DNA of 64,000 bases from Cognataquiflexum rubidum (lineage in GTDB: Bacteria > Bacteroidota > Bacteroidia > Cytophagales > Cyclobacteriaceae), in NCBI RefSeq assembly GCF_022538115.1, contig NZ_JAKZAL010000004.1:248001-312000 (forward strand), given 5' to 3'. The notes under the pieces are model-generated. The model did not search any database and was not told the DNA's origin. It worked only from the letters and a program-made list of their open reading frames with translations. The position numbers and the translations under genes are program-made. Each line of letters starts with the position of its first letter. Position 1 is the stretch's first letter. Positions 8,120 through 17,515 of this stretch are shown here, piece by piece.

Positions 8120-9811
8120 CTAAAATTTAATTGTTGCTCCTACAATACCTTGAATTCCCCTTACCGGATAATTCAAAAACCGCTGGTTATTTCTATTCAA
8201 AAGGTTATTGCCTATTGCAAATGCTGAAATCCTTTCTGTTATCTGATAATCAGCCTTTAATTGTAAGTCCAAAATCGCAGGTAAGACTTCTGTCAGGTCA
8301 CTTTGCTGGTTGAATCCAACTATCCCGCCCATCAGATGGGCATTGAAATAAACTAGCCATTTTTCGGCAGGCTTAAATTGATTATTGAGTGTAATCTCCC
8401 ATTCTGGTCTTTGGTAAGCAGCCCCCAAGGTACTTAAAGAATAATTGAAATAATCTGCAGTTGCCGTCAAATTATACCATCCTTCATATTCCCAACCCAC
8501 TTTCACAGTATAATTCAGGACTCGGGTCATTTCATCATAAAGCAAATTAAACCTCAAGCTGTCGGAAGGACTATTTGCGAAAAAGTGCATATTCCTATAT
8601 TTCCCTATATTGAATCCTGCTTCATAAGTGAGGCCTTGAAGCAAGGTTCCTTTGATACCTGCACCTGTTTTGAAGTTTTGGATGGTATTGAGTAATTGGG
8701 TACTTGGTCCCAAAAACTGATTCTCCATCACAAAATCGTAGTAAGTTTTCCTCAATACATCTCCTTCGAAAGCCCCATAAATGCCGATTTCTTTGCTCAG
8801 CATATATTCGCCACCCAAGGCTGGAAAAACATGAAAATCTGATTTTTTATTGAGTGTCACATCATTTTCAAACACAATATTTACGCCGACGGATATTTTC
8901 AATGCCTCATCCCTGTAACTTATGTTTGGCTTGGTTTTAAAGTAATTTCTATTGATATCTCCATAAAACTCATCTTTTGGACTTGTAAGAGATATATCAA
9001 AATCAATGGTTCCGTTCAAATTGTCATTATACCAATAAGAAGAATTGGCAGTGATAGAAACCTCATTTTCAGAAGCCAGAAAATTATCATTGAAAGCCCG
9101 GATGCCTAGCCTTGCATTGTAATTGACTCCGTCCATTTTGTCAATATTCTGAATGCCCCCAAATAACTGAAAAGTATTAAAGATATTTTGGCTCGGCAGA
9201 TAGTCCACCAAATTCAGGTTTGCCGGATCAAAACCATAGAAATTGAATTTATGCCTGTCATACTTAACCCCTCCATAAAGCTGAAACACATCCATGAAAT
9301 AAGTACCGTCTAATCCGAAATCGTTGAAGCTTTCGGCAGATTCAGACCCTCTTACCGGTCCTTTGGCAAAACTTTGGTGCCTGAATTTTGCACCTATATT
9401 ATAATTTTCATCCTCCCAGAGATTATACCTTCCTTCCAAAAGCGGGGAACCGTAGTTGCCGTATCCTATCCTGGCAAATCCGGGGTATTTTTCCTCTGTC
9501 ACTTTCGGGAAATTTTTTTGTGAAGCTTCCGCTTTGATCCCAATCGGTGGAAGGGTCAGGAAATATTGCTTCACATCGTAGTTAAAGCTAGTACTTCCTT
9601 TTGCAGAAGGCAATGCCGGTGCACGTTCAAATCTTCGAGGCTGCACAGGCAATGTCAGTACCCTGTCCTTTCTGATAATAAATTCCTGGTCTTTGACTTC
9701 CCCTTTTTCCTGGCTAAATGCCAATTTGGGAACTCCCACCAATATTATAAGGCCTAAAACAGCAAATATGAAAGCCTTTTGGACGGTTTGTTTCATCTGA
9801 TTTTCTTTCAT
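8120..9811 (-). CDS. Outer-membrane beta-barrel protein of the Tol-like gene block
   Basis: A 563-residue secreted protein. The signal peptide ends near LAFSQ; an in-frame ATG five codons in (MKQTV) is an equally good start. The mature protein has alternating aromatic/polar strands throughout and ends in IVGATIKF, a terminal phenylalanine strand typical of barrel insertion signals. It resembles the barrel of a TonB-dependent receptor but is too short for one and shows no plug domain. It follows the giant TPR gene by one base, so the two products are probably partners. It could be the outer-membrane target of the nearby ExbBD/TonB motor; that is inference. Confidence 0.78.
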   Translation of the reverse strand: MKENQMKQTVQKAFIFAVLGLIILVGVPKLAFSQEKGEVKDQEFIIRKDRVLTLPVQPRRFERAPALPSAKGSTSFNYDVKQYFLTLPPIGIKAEASQKNFPKVTEEKYPGFARIGYGNYGSPLLEGRYNLWEDENYNIGAKFRHQSFAKGPVRGSESAESFNDFGLDGTYFMDVFQLYGGVKYDRHKFNFYGFDPANLNLVDYLPSQNIFNTFQLFGGIQNIDKMDGVNYNARLGIRAFNDNFLASENEVSITANSSYWYNDNLNGTIDFDISLTSPKDEFYGDINRNYFKTKPNISYRDEALKISVGVNIVFENDVTLNKKSDFHVFPALGGEYMLSKEIGIYGAFEGDVLRKTYYDFVMENQFLGPSTQLLNTIQNFKTGAGIKGTLLQGLTYEAGFNIGKYRNMHFFANSPSDSLRFNLLYDEMTRVLNYTVKVGWEYEGWYNLTATADYFNYSLSTLGAAYQRPEWEITLNNQFKPAEKWLVYFNAHLMGGIVGFNQQSDLTEVLPAILDLQLKADYQITERISAFAIGNNLLNRNNQRFLNYPVRGIQGIVGATIKF

Positions 9812-9812
9812 A

Positions 9813-12800
9813 CTATTTTATTTCAGCCAATTTTTTATTTGCCATTTCTTTGATTTCAGTGTTATTGGAATTTTCAAGAATTGATTCCAAAGTTGCTTTG
9901 GCCTGAAACACCTCATTCAGTTTCAGGTAATTATCAGCCAAAAGAATAAAACATCTTCCATACCAATAATCATGTGGGAAGAATGGGCCTGAGAAGTCAA
10001 ATATGGTATTGTTCGACTGCTGATAGCTTCCCTTCAAAGCTTGGCTTTCTGCCAAAAGATACAAGCCTTCTGCACCATGAACTGTCTTATATTCATTGAT
10101 CAAATCCATCAGCGTTTCGTCAGCTTCGGCTGTTTTTTTCAATTGCCGTAGGGATTTGGCTTTAACCAAGGTTGCTTCAGGAACAGCATCTTGGGTCACG
10201 CTTCCAAGCGGAATTACTTTATCTGCAAAATATGCAGCAGAATCAAATTTCTGTGTCTCATAATAAGCCCTCATCAACCCTGAGAAGACTTCAAATTCCT
10301 CAATTTTATTTCTGGAAAAGTTGATGGCTTCCCTGTAAAAACTTATCGCCTTCTTATAATTATTGTTTTCCATCTCAATGGCGGCAATTCTCGGGACAGC
10401 TTTAGACCGTTGAACGGAGGTTTTGACCTTCTCAATTTCATAGAAATAGGCCAGAGCCTGCTCTTTTCTTCCCAACTTGTAATGTGCATCGGCGATGAAG
10501 TAATTGGCCTCATCCCTATTGGCAGATTGCGGATAGTTTTTCAAATACCCGGAAAAAGCATTGATGGATTGGTCAAAGGAATTGCTGAAGAAAAGGTTTT
10601 TTGCCGCCTCATATTCAAGGTTTTGTAAGCTTTTATTGTCAGGGTTTGCATTTCGGTATGTTCCAAGATATTGGGAAAACTCCCCGGACCTTCCCTGAAG
10701 CGCCAAGGCTTCCTGCAATCCAACAAGTGCCGCTTCCGCATTGGAAGAATTGGGATGCCTTTGCAAAATCGTCTTATAATCCTCTATCGTCTGATCATAA
10801 TTTTGGAGAGAAAAATTGGCCACAGCCCTACCCTCCAAAGCGTAAGGAACAAATTGACTGTTAGGACGGGAAGTGATCAACCTTGAATATCCCTCGCGAG
10901 CATCTGCATAGCGTGATTCTTCCATGTTGATCTGCGACTTTTGGTAAAGCGCATCCTCAAAATACAAGCTGTTAGGATATCCCGTGATCAATCTATCCAA
11001 TTGGCTTATGGCTTCCTGATTTCTGCTTTGGAAATTAAAAACCACCCCTGACCGGAAATAGGCATAATCAACAGAAGAACCTCCCTCATTTATTGCCCTT
11101 TGAAAGGCTGTCTGTGCCTCAGGGAATTTTTTCTGGACAAAATACACATCACCTAACCTAACCAAAGCCTCATCATATTTGTCGGGGTCATCGTTTTTGC
11201 CTCCCTTTTCGACATACTGTCTGAATTGGGTTTCTGCTTTGGCATATTGCTGTAGGTTAAAAAAGGTGTAGCCTAACCCATAGTAAGATTTCAACAAATA
11301 AGGATCGGTAGGTTTTGGATTGAGACTTTGGAGCGTTTCATACGACTTGATGGCTTGGGGACTACGGTCAGTAGTAGCATAGTTTTCTCCCTTCCAAAAA
11401 TGGGCCTGAATCACCAAATCCCTGTCAACCGGAGAGGCTAAGGATTTATCAAAATAGGTTGTTGCCTGATCATGTTTTTTGTCCCTATAATAGACAATAC
11501 CTTGGTAGAAAGTGATTTTTTGATAGGCAGCTTTCAGACGATCCGACTTTTTGGGCATTTTTTCAATATGCTCAATGGCCCGCAGGTAATTGTTGGTATT
11601 GATGAGCGCATCTGTCAACAACGTTTCGGCTTCATTTGCATAAATCCCATTTGGAAAATTCTCTAAATAAGCATCAAGTGCGTTGACCGCTTCCTGAAAA
11701 CTCCCCCTCTCTAGATTGACTTTGGCGAAATTCACCAAAGCATCTTCCCTGATTTTTGGATCACTCGTGTTCTTATAGGCAGCGTTGAAGCTTGTTGAAG
11801 CAAACTGGGGGTTGTTCAATTTGAGATAAGCATGCCCGAGATAATAACTGGAAACCTGTCCGATTTCATCTTCTATGACTGCGGATACTTTGAAATAGTC
11901 TGTAGCTCTTTGGAAGTTTCCAATTTCAAACTGGGCTACTCCCGCTTTGTAGATTTGTGACCTATCCAAATCCCTTTTTTTGGCATTTACAAAAGCATCA
12001 TAATTCTGTGCTGCCGCTGCAAAATTTCTCTTTTCAAAATAAGCTTCGGCTAAAAATAAATGGATTTCTTCCTTGCGGTCTAGGTTGGGCCGGGATTTCA
12101 AAACCGGTTCTGCATAGGCGATCAGTTCATCGAAATACCCTTGTTGGTAATAAATTCCCGCAAGCATATAGGGGACCTTGGGTGCATAGAAATTTGCTTT
12201 TTCTGCTTCCTTGAAATCCTTGATAGCCTGATCAAAATTTCCTGCTTCTTTTGAAATAAACCCTGCATAATAATAGGCGTCTGCCGAATACTCACCCCTC
12301 TCGACCTTTACCTGATTGAAATAATTCAAGGCATTTTTATTATCCTTGAGCTGAAAAAAAGAATACCCTGTCTTGAAATAGATTTCTGATTTTTGGTCAG
12401 GTTTGATGGCTGAAGTTTCGATTTTTTGAAATGCAGGTATAGCCTCCCGGTAATTTTTCTTGTCAAAATAGAAACTGCCTAATATAAATGCCGCCTCGTT
12501 CTTTTTGGGATGGTTGGGATATGTCCTTATAAAATTATTGACGAGATCGGCTGCTCCGGGATTTTCTATTTTCAGGGCTGAAATTGCGTGGAAAAAGTCC
12601 ACCAACACCAGTTGACTTTCATCAAAATAGGCTTCTTTAAGTTCTTCATATTCAAACCTTGAAGCTGAAAAAAGATGTTTGTCGAACAATTCAAAGTTAT
12701 CGTCTAAAACTTTCTGATTGCCTGATTGGTATAAACCTGTCTGCGCACTTACGGTGTGGGTACTCCACAAAATCAAAAACACTACAAAATTTTTCCTCAT
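9813..12800 (-). CDS. Giant periplasmic tetratricopeptide-repeat protein
   Basis: A 995-residue protein with a signal peptide (about 1-19, ending VSAQ) and TPR helices for nearly its whole length, with recurring elements such as AAFILGSFYFDKKNY, AYYYAGFISKEAGNF and ALVRLGDVYFVQKKF. No enzymatic domain is visible. TPR superhelices bind peptides or proteins, so a periplasmic scaffold is likely. The gene lies 15 bases after holA and 1 base before the barrel gene. By position near ExbB/ExbD/TonB genes it could play the part that CpoB (YbgF) plays for Tol-Pal in proteobacteria, but it is far longer and sequence kinship is not claimed. Confidence 0.85.
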   Translation of the reverse strand: MRKNFVVFLILWSTHTVSAQTGLYQSGNQKVLDDNFELFDKHLFSASRFEYEELKEAYFDESQLVLVDFFHAISALKIENPGAADLVNNFIRTYPNHPKKNEAAFILGSFYFDKKNYREAIPAFQKIETSAIKPDQKSEIYFKTGYSFFQLKDNKNALNYFNQVKVERGEYSADAYYYAGFISKEAGNFDQAIKDFKEAEKANFYAPKVPYMLAGIYYQQGYFDELIAYAEPVLKSRPNLDRKEEIHLFLAEAYFEKRNFAAAAQNYDAFVNAKKRDLDRSQIYKAGVAQFEIGNFQRATDYFKVSAVIEDEIGQVSSYYLGHAYLKLNNPQFASTSFNAAYKNTSDPKIREDALVNFAKVNLERGSFQEAVNALDAYLENFPNGIYANEAETLLTDALINTNNYLRAIEHIEKMPKKSDRLKAAYQKITFYQGIVYYRDKKHDQATTYFDKSLASPVDRDLVIQAHFWKGENYATTDRSPQAIKSYETLQSLNPKPTDPYLLKSYYGLGYTFFNLQQYAKAETQFRQYVEKGGKNDDPDKYDEALVRLGDVYFVQKKFPEAQTAFQRAINEGGSSVDYAYFRSGVVFNFQSRNQEAISQLDRLITGYPNSLYFEDALYQKSQINMEESRYADAREGYSRLITSRPNSQFVPYALEGRAVANFSLQNYDQTIEDYKTILQRHPNSSNAEAALVGLQEALALQGRSGEFSQYLGTYRNANPDNKSLQNLEYEAAKNLFFSNSFDQSINAFSGYLKNYPQSANRDEANYFIADAHYKLGRKEQALAYFYEIEKVKTSVQRSKAVPRIAAIEMENNNYKKAISFYREAINFSRNKIEEFEVFSGLMRAYYETQKFDSAAYFADKVIPLGSVTQDAVPEATLVKAKSLRQLKKTAEADETLMDLINEYKTVHGAEGLYLLAESQALKGSYQQSNNTIFDFSGPFFPHDYWYGRCFILLADNYLKLNEVFQAKATLESILENSNNTEIKEMANKKLAEIK

Positions 12801-12815
12801 GGGTGAATGATGCCT

Positions 12816-13838
12816 TTAATGCATAATTTTAAATACTAATTCTCTAAGAATTTCCCTGTCTTCCATTTCCCCTGCATCGACTCCCTTAGAACGCAAATCC
12901 GCCTCTTTAATGTATGCGAAGCAATCAATAACCTTGCCCAAGCGGAAATTATTCGCAGCAATCCTGTATTCTTTTAGAAAATATGGATGTACCCCGGTCA
13001 CTCGCGCAAGTTCTGCGTCCGGCATCTGTTTGTTGAAATGGACCAAGGCGACTTTGCTAAAAAAGTTATAAACCAGAGCTATAATCGGTATCACCGGATG
13101 GCTTTTGGGGTTTTGAGAAAAATAATGGATGATTTTATTGGCCTTAACCACATCTTTCACTCCCATTGCTTTGGTCAACTCAAAAGTGTTGTATTCCTTA
13201 TTTATCCCAATGAATTTTTGGATATGGTCTTTGGTGATTTTTGTTTCGCCTTGAAGGTTGAGAAACAGCTTTGAAAGCTCGTTGGAGATTACTTCAAGGT
13301 TATTTCCAATGCTGTCCGCCAAAAAAAACGAAGTTGTATTGTCAATAGAATAGCCTTTACTTTTAACAAAACTTTCTATCCAACCGGGCAACAAATTGTC
13401 TTTAATCTTCTCAGATTTGACAAAAACAGTGCTTTTGTCCAATTCCCTTGCCAAGGCTTTTCTTCCATCTACACTTTTGTACTTATGAGCAAATACCAAA
13501 ATGGTGCTTGGAAGGGGATTCTTGATATAATTGATCAGCATCTGATCGATTTCTTCTTTGCCAAGCTGCGGGATATTCTGTGCTTCTTTCACAATGACCA
13601 CCTGCCTATCGGCCATCATGGGAAACCTGCGGGCATTGTTCAAAATGTCGGGTATTGTGACATCCTTGCCATACATGACCACCTGATTGAAGCCTTTGTC
13701 GTGAGGCTGCAAAGCATTGGCCTCAATAAAATCTGATATCTGATCTATAAAAAAAGGTTCCTCACCTTGCAAAAAATAGATAGGTGCATATTTCCCCGAT
13801 TTGAGGTCTTTCAATACATCTTCTGCTTTATTGGCCAT
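12816..13838 (-). CDS. holA: DNA polymerase III subunit delta
   Basis: A 340-residue cytosolic protein, the clamp-loader subunit that opens the beta sliding clamp. The N-terminus (APIYFLQGEEPFFIDQISDFI, about residues 17-37), the RRFPMMADRQVVIVKEAQ segment and the C-terminal domain with HPYFLKEYRIAANNF are typical of HolA. Length is normal. It opens the minus-strand gene train and is followed after 15 bases by the giant TPR gene, which is probably co-transcribed. The link between replication and envelope genes is likely positional only. Confidence 0.92.
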   Translation of the reverse strand: MANKAEDVLKDLKSGKYAPIYFLQGEEPFFIDQISDFIEANALQPHDKGFNQVVMYGKDVTIPDILNNARRFPMMADRQVVIVKEAQNIPQLGKEEIDQMLINYIKNPLPSTILVFAHKYKSVDGRKALARELDKSTVFVKSEKIKDNLLPGWIESFVKSKGYSIDNTTSFFLADSIGNNLEVISNELSKLFLNLQGETKITKDHIQKFIGINKEYNTFELTKAMGVKDVVKANKIIHYFSQNPKSHPVIPIIALVYNFFSKVALVHFNKQMPDAELARVTGVHPYFLKEYRIAANNFRLGKVIDCFAYIKEADLRSKGVDAGEMEDREILRELVFKIMH

Positions 13839-13901
13839 GGTTTGAGTTTTCGGTTCAAAGATATAAAGAAAACATTTTGGGAAAAGAATACCGCATGAGC
13901 A

Positions 13902-13937
13902 CTTAGGTAATTTTAAACTTTATTACCCTTAATTTTG
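13902..13937 (+). promoter_or_regulatory. Promoter-like element deciding the start of the TPR gene
   Basis: TAATTTTG at 13930-13937 is an exact TAnnTTTG -7 box, with a weaker TTAG at about 13902. Transcription would begin near 13944. A TTG codon at 13945 would then be almost leaderless, while GTG at 13966 would have a leader of about 20 bases, which supports the GTG start. Confidence 0.4.
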
Positions 13938-13965
13938 TATTTACTTGAAAATACAAATAACAGAC

Positions 13966-14670
13966 GTGGAAGAATTTCAACTAAGTGTGTCCTATTTTAA
14001 AGAGGGAAAATTCCAAGAGGCGTTAACCCAAATCAATTTATCCATCGAAGACGATAGTAAAAACCCTGAATTTTACTTTTTCCGGGCAAGGGTTTATACC
14101 CGTTTGGGAGATTTTGATTCGGCCTTGAGCGATTTCGACAAACTGATTGACTTTGACCCCTATAATCCCTCCTACATCAACGACAGGGCTGTCGTCCTCC
14201 ATTTGATGAAGAATAATGAAGAGGCCATGACTGAATTTGACAGGGCTATCAACCTTGACCCTAAAAATCCTTACAGATTTGCAAGCAGGGCATATTTTAG
14301 GGACCGAATCGGGGATTTGGCTGGGGCAATTGAGGACTATGAAAAAGCAATAGAACTCGATCCTGAGGACTCAGTAGCTTATAATAACAAAGGCTTGGTG
14401 GAGGAAAAATTAGGCTACCAAGAAAGGGCAAAATCAAGTTTCTCAAAAGCCGATGACCTTATTGGGTATAAGCCAAGAGAAACAACCGAATCCTCACCTG
14501 AAACAAAAATACAGGACAAAAACCGCACCGAAAATCCGTCCAAGACAGGTACAAAAAAAATGACAGCCGGGAGCTATCTTCAAATGGTCAGAAATATCCT
14601 GACCAACCCTTCTACCCGACAAGAGTTTGTAGTATTTATAAAATCAAAGTTTGTTGGTTCTTCAAAATAG
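13966..14670 (+). CDS. Cytosolic tetratricopeptide-repeat protein
   Basis: About 234 residues from GTG 13966 (the frame also opens at TTG 13945). Four consecutive TPR units are readable in the first 150 residues, for example FYFFRARVYTRLGDFDSAL, INDRAVVLHLMKNNEEAM and VAYNNKGLVEEKLGYQERA. A polar low-complexity linker (about 160-190) follows, then a short conserved-looking C-terminal helix pair. There is no signal peptide or membrane segment. TPR proteins mediate protein contacts; the partner is unknown. It converges with the universal stress protein gene with only 5 bases between stops. Confidence 0.82.
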   Translation: MEEFQLSVSYFKEGKFQEALTQINLSIEDDSKNPEFYFFRARVYTRLGDFDSALSDFDKLIDFDPYNPSYINDRAVVLHLMKNNEEAMTEFDRAINLDPKNPYRFASRAYFRDRIGDLAGAIEDYEKAIELDPEDSVAYNNKGLVEEKLGYQERAKSSFSKADDLIGYKPRETTESSPETKIQDKNRTENPSKTGTKKMTAGSYLQMVRNILTNPSTRQEFVVFIKSKFVGSSK

Positions 14671-14675
14671 AACGC

Positions 14676-15518
14676 TTACACTTTTTTGATTACAAGTAGT
14701 GGCTTATTGATGAAATAAGACATTTTCCTCGAAAGGTTGTTGGAAAAAATCTGTTCAAACCAAGTTTTCTTTTTGCTTAGGGTAATCAGAATATCGCCTT
14801 TGGCAATGATCAGGTAATTTTCTAGGCCGAGTCCCGGTTCGTCTCTGTAGGATTTGAGAACAAAGTTCACTTTTTCATATTTGATAAATGGCTTTATCTC
14901 TTGCACCATCGTAATATGTAAGGACTTATCGATATTCTTCATCTTGGTACTTACATGGACTATATCGATTTCACTTTCCCAGAATCTGGCCAATTCAACC
15001 ACTTTTTGAACGGCCAATTTATCTTCTTCCAAATAGTCCGTAGCGTACACCAGCTTTTTTGGGGACTTGAAAAAAACCTTCCTAGGAATAACCATCACAT
15101 CTCTTTCAGATTTTTCAACCAGCCTACTCGCTCTGGTGCCAATATAATTTTGCTTAAAATCATTGACACCTTCAGTTCCCATGATGATCAGGTCGGCATT
15201 ATTGGCATCAGCATAATCCAAAATTGTGTTGACAGTCTTTCCTTCAATGAATTCACTTTGGCAGGATTTCAATCCTTTTGGAATACTTTCCTGGCTGACA
15301 ATTTTCACCAGATTATCCAGCTTTTTTTGAATAAAACTGTATTGGTCTCCGGCGTGAAATTCACTTGAAGCCAGTTTTTGGTAATCTTCCTTGTCAGGGA
15401 CGTGGAATAAAAATAAATCGGCTTTGTACATTTCTCCCAATTTGGCAGCGTATTCTATGGCATTGAGTGAACATTCAGAGAAATCTGTCGGGCAAACGAT
15501 CTTAAAAGTAGTGTCCAT
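14676..15518 (-). CDS. Tandem-domain universal stress protein
   Basis: A 280-residue cytosolic protein made of two UspA folds. The first (about 1-148) starts FKIVCPTDFSECSLNAIEYA and keeps the ATP-binding pattern G-x2-G-x9-G-T in GTEGVNDFKQNYIGT followed by DVMVIPRK. The second (about 155-280) starts KKLVYATDYLEEDKLA but has lost the glycine motif near its end (LITLSKKKTWF), so only the first domain probably binds nucleotide. Such proteins help cells survive starvation or low oxygen; the exact role is unknown. It lies 12 bases downstream of the hydroxyacid dehydrogenase gene, so the two probably form an operon. Confidence 0.9.
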   Translation of the reverse strand: MDTTFKIVCPTDFSECSLNAIEYAAKLGEMYKADLFLFHVPDKEDYQKLASSEFHAGDQYSFIQKKLDNLVKIVSQESIPKGLKSCQSEFIEGKTVNTILDYADANNADLIIMGTEGVNDFKQNYIGTRASRLVEKSERDVMVIPRKVFFKSPKKLVYATDYLEEDKLAVQKVVELARFWESEIDIVHVSTKMKNIDKSLHITMVQEIKPFIKYEKVNFVLKSYRDEPGLGLENYLIIAKGDILITLSKKKTWFEQIFSNNLSRKMSYFINKPLLVIKKV

Positions 15519-15530
15519 TTTATTGACTTG

Positions 15531-16451
15531 TTAATAACCTAAAATTGGGTTTATCTGATTCAGTAGTTTTTTCTTGCTTTTTATCCTTTTATAGTTTTCA
15601 ATTATTTGTGGTATGGCAGAATTTGGATTTGTTACGCTTGCTATATGCGGCGTAACTGTAATTTTGTCAGAATTCCAAAAGGGATGTTCTTGTGGCAAAG
15701 GTTCTTTCCTAAAAACATCCAAAAAAGCACCTGATATGATGCCTTCACCGATTGCTGTCACCAGATCATCTTCTACAAGATGACTGCCTCTCGCTACATT
15801 TATGATGTAAGTACCTTTTTTACACTTTCGAAAAAAATCCAGGTTCAGAATATTTTCGGTGCTAGGTGTCAAAGGTAACATACAAATAATAAGGTTTACA
15901 TTATTTAAAAATTGAGGTAGTTCATCTCCATAGAAATAGGGGTAATCCGTACTTGACTTAGGGCTGTTACCATATCCAAACACCGAAAATCCCAACATCT
16001 TCAATTTTTCAATAACATCCCCACCCAATGCCCCGACCCCCATGACTCCAACCTGAAGATCAAGTTCGGGATTACTCATATCCCAAATCTTCTTTTTTTG
16101 ATTGGACTGATACCTGTACAATTGCCTTTGGTAGTTTAAAGTGGCCATGACCACATAATTGGTCATTGGAACAGTAAGCCCCGGATCAACAATTCTGGTG
16201 ATCGGCAATGTAAGTGGTATCTCAGGATCACTTAAAATATGGTCAACTCCTGCACCCATTGAGCATATCAGCTTCAGGTTGGGAAATTCCTTGAGAATAC
16301 CTTTTGGATGCTGCCATAAAATGACAAGCTCTACAGATTCTTTGTCCCCGATATCCGGAAAAATTTGAATGTCGACAGTCGGGTCTGCTTTGTTAAAAGT
16401 TTTTACCCAAGAACTAACATCCCTTCCAGGTGAAATAATTGCTATACTCAT
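15531..16451 (-). CDS. D-2-hydroxyacid dehydrogenase (glyoxylate/hydroxypyruvate reductase A type)
   Basis: About 306 residues from ATG 16451, whose product MSIAIISPGRD matches the family start; an upstream ATG at 16481 would add ten residues. The NAD(P)-binding motif GVMGVGALGGDVIEK, the substrate-binding Arg in INVARGSHL, the Glu in FRKEPLP and the catalytic His in VTPHIAS are all present. It probably reduces glyoxylate, hydroxypyruvate or a similar 2-keto acid. An AGAAAG sequence precedes ATG 16451. It is followed closely by the universal stress gene. Confidence 0.87.
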   Translation of the reverse strand: MSIAIISPGRDVSSWVKTFNKADPTVDIQIFPDIGDKESVELVILWQHPKGILKEFPNLKLICSMGAGVDHILSDPEIPLTLPITRIVDPGLTVPMTNYVVMATLNYQRQLYRYQSNQKKKIWDMSNPELDLQVGVMGVGALGGDVIEKLKMLGFSVFGYGNSPKSSTDYPYFYGDELPQFLNNVNLIICMLPLTPSTENILNLDFFRKCKKGTYIINVARGSHLVEDDLVTAIGEGIISGAFLDVFRKEPLPQEHPFWNSDKITVTPHIASVTNPNSAIPQIIENYKRIKSKKKLLNQINPILGY

Positions 16452-16653
16452 TCTTCTTTCTAAAATTAAAATCCGGTTCAAAATTGCCTTTCTATTCTAT
16501 TAATTAAAAAACAATTTTTTAAGCGGTTACAATATGTCCAATCATCCAAAATATTGATTATGCATATTCAAAAAGCCCTAAATTCTACAGATTGAATAAT
16601 TTATTATCTTTACAAACGTCAATTCTAACTCAACTAAATTAACATACAAAAAA

Positions 16654-17505
16654 ATGAAAAGCAAATCCATTTTATTGCAATTTATAATAATCCTCACATT
16701 ATCTACTGTTGCTGTAGCCCAACAGATACAAATGCCCCAAGCCAGTCCAACTGCAACCATAAGTCAAAAAATAGGACTTACAGATGTTAGCATTGAATAT
16801 AGTCGGCCTAGTACCAAAGGAAGAAAAATATTCGGGGAATTAGTTCCATTTGGGGAAGTGTGGAGAACAGGCGCAAACGGTGCTACTATCATCACATTTA
16901 AGAATGAAGCAAAAGTCGAAGGAAATATTATTCCTGCCGGATCTTATGCTCTTTATTCCATTCCTGACAAGAATGAATGGACCATTATCCTTTCCAAAAA
17001 CACAAAACTATGGGGAGCTGTAGGATATGATGCAAAAGATGACCTTGTCAGATTCAAGGTAAAATCGGGAAAAACAGGTCAAAAATACGAAACCATGGAA
17101 ATCAATTTTGTGGACATGACCGACACAGGAGCTACCATTGCCATGAAATGGGAAACCACCAGGGTCAAATTCAGAATCGAAACCGAGGTAGACAGTATCG
17201 TAATGGCTGAAATCAAAGCATTGGTCATTGATAAGGAAGCTGAAAATCCCGGTTTGTTATATCAGGCTGCCAATTATTATTTTACCAATAATAAAGATAT
17301 GAATCTGGCCTATGAATGGATTACAAAATCTGTCAGCGAAGATCCAAAATACTGGACAATGCACTTAAAAGCTAAAATTGAGCTGGCTTTGGGCAAGAAA
17401 AAAGAGGCAATAGAAAGCGCTACAAAATCTATGGAAATGGCCAAGGAAGCTAAAAATCCTGATTACGTCGGTCTTAATGAGAGATTGATCAAATCCATTA
17501 AATAA
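16654..17505 (+). CDS. Secreted DUF2911 domain protein
   Basis: A 283-residue exported protein. The signal peptide (1-22, ending VAVAQ) leads into a DUF2911 domain (about 25-180) with the characteristic IEYSRPSTKGRKIFG, WRTGANGATIITF and AGSYALYSIP stretches. The C-terminal 100 residues are helical and TPR-like (LYQAANYYFTNNKDMNLAY). The biochemical function of DUF2911 is unknown; it is common as a periplasmic or surface protein in Bacteroidota. Its likely terminator lies inside the next gene (17538-17571), see findings. Confidence 0.9.
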   Translation: MKSKSILLQFIIILTLSTVAVAQQIQMPQASPTATISQKIGLTDVSIEYSRPSTKGRKIFGELVPFGEVWRTGANGATIITFKNEAKVEGNIIPAGSYALYSIPDKNEWTIILSKNTKLWGAVGYDAKDDLVRFKVKSGKTGQKYETMEINFVDMTDTGATIAMKWETTRVKFRIETEVDSIVMAEIKALVIDKEAENPGLLYQAANYYFTNNKDMNLAYEWITKSVSEDPKYWTMHLKAKIELALGKKKEAIESATKSMEMAKEAKNPDYVGLNERLIKSIK

Positions 17506-17515
17506 TATTTACAAC

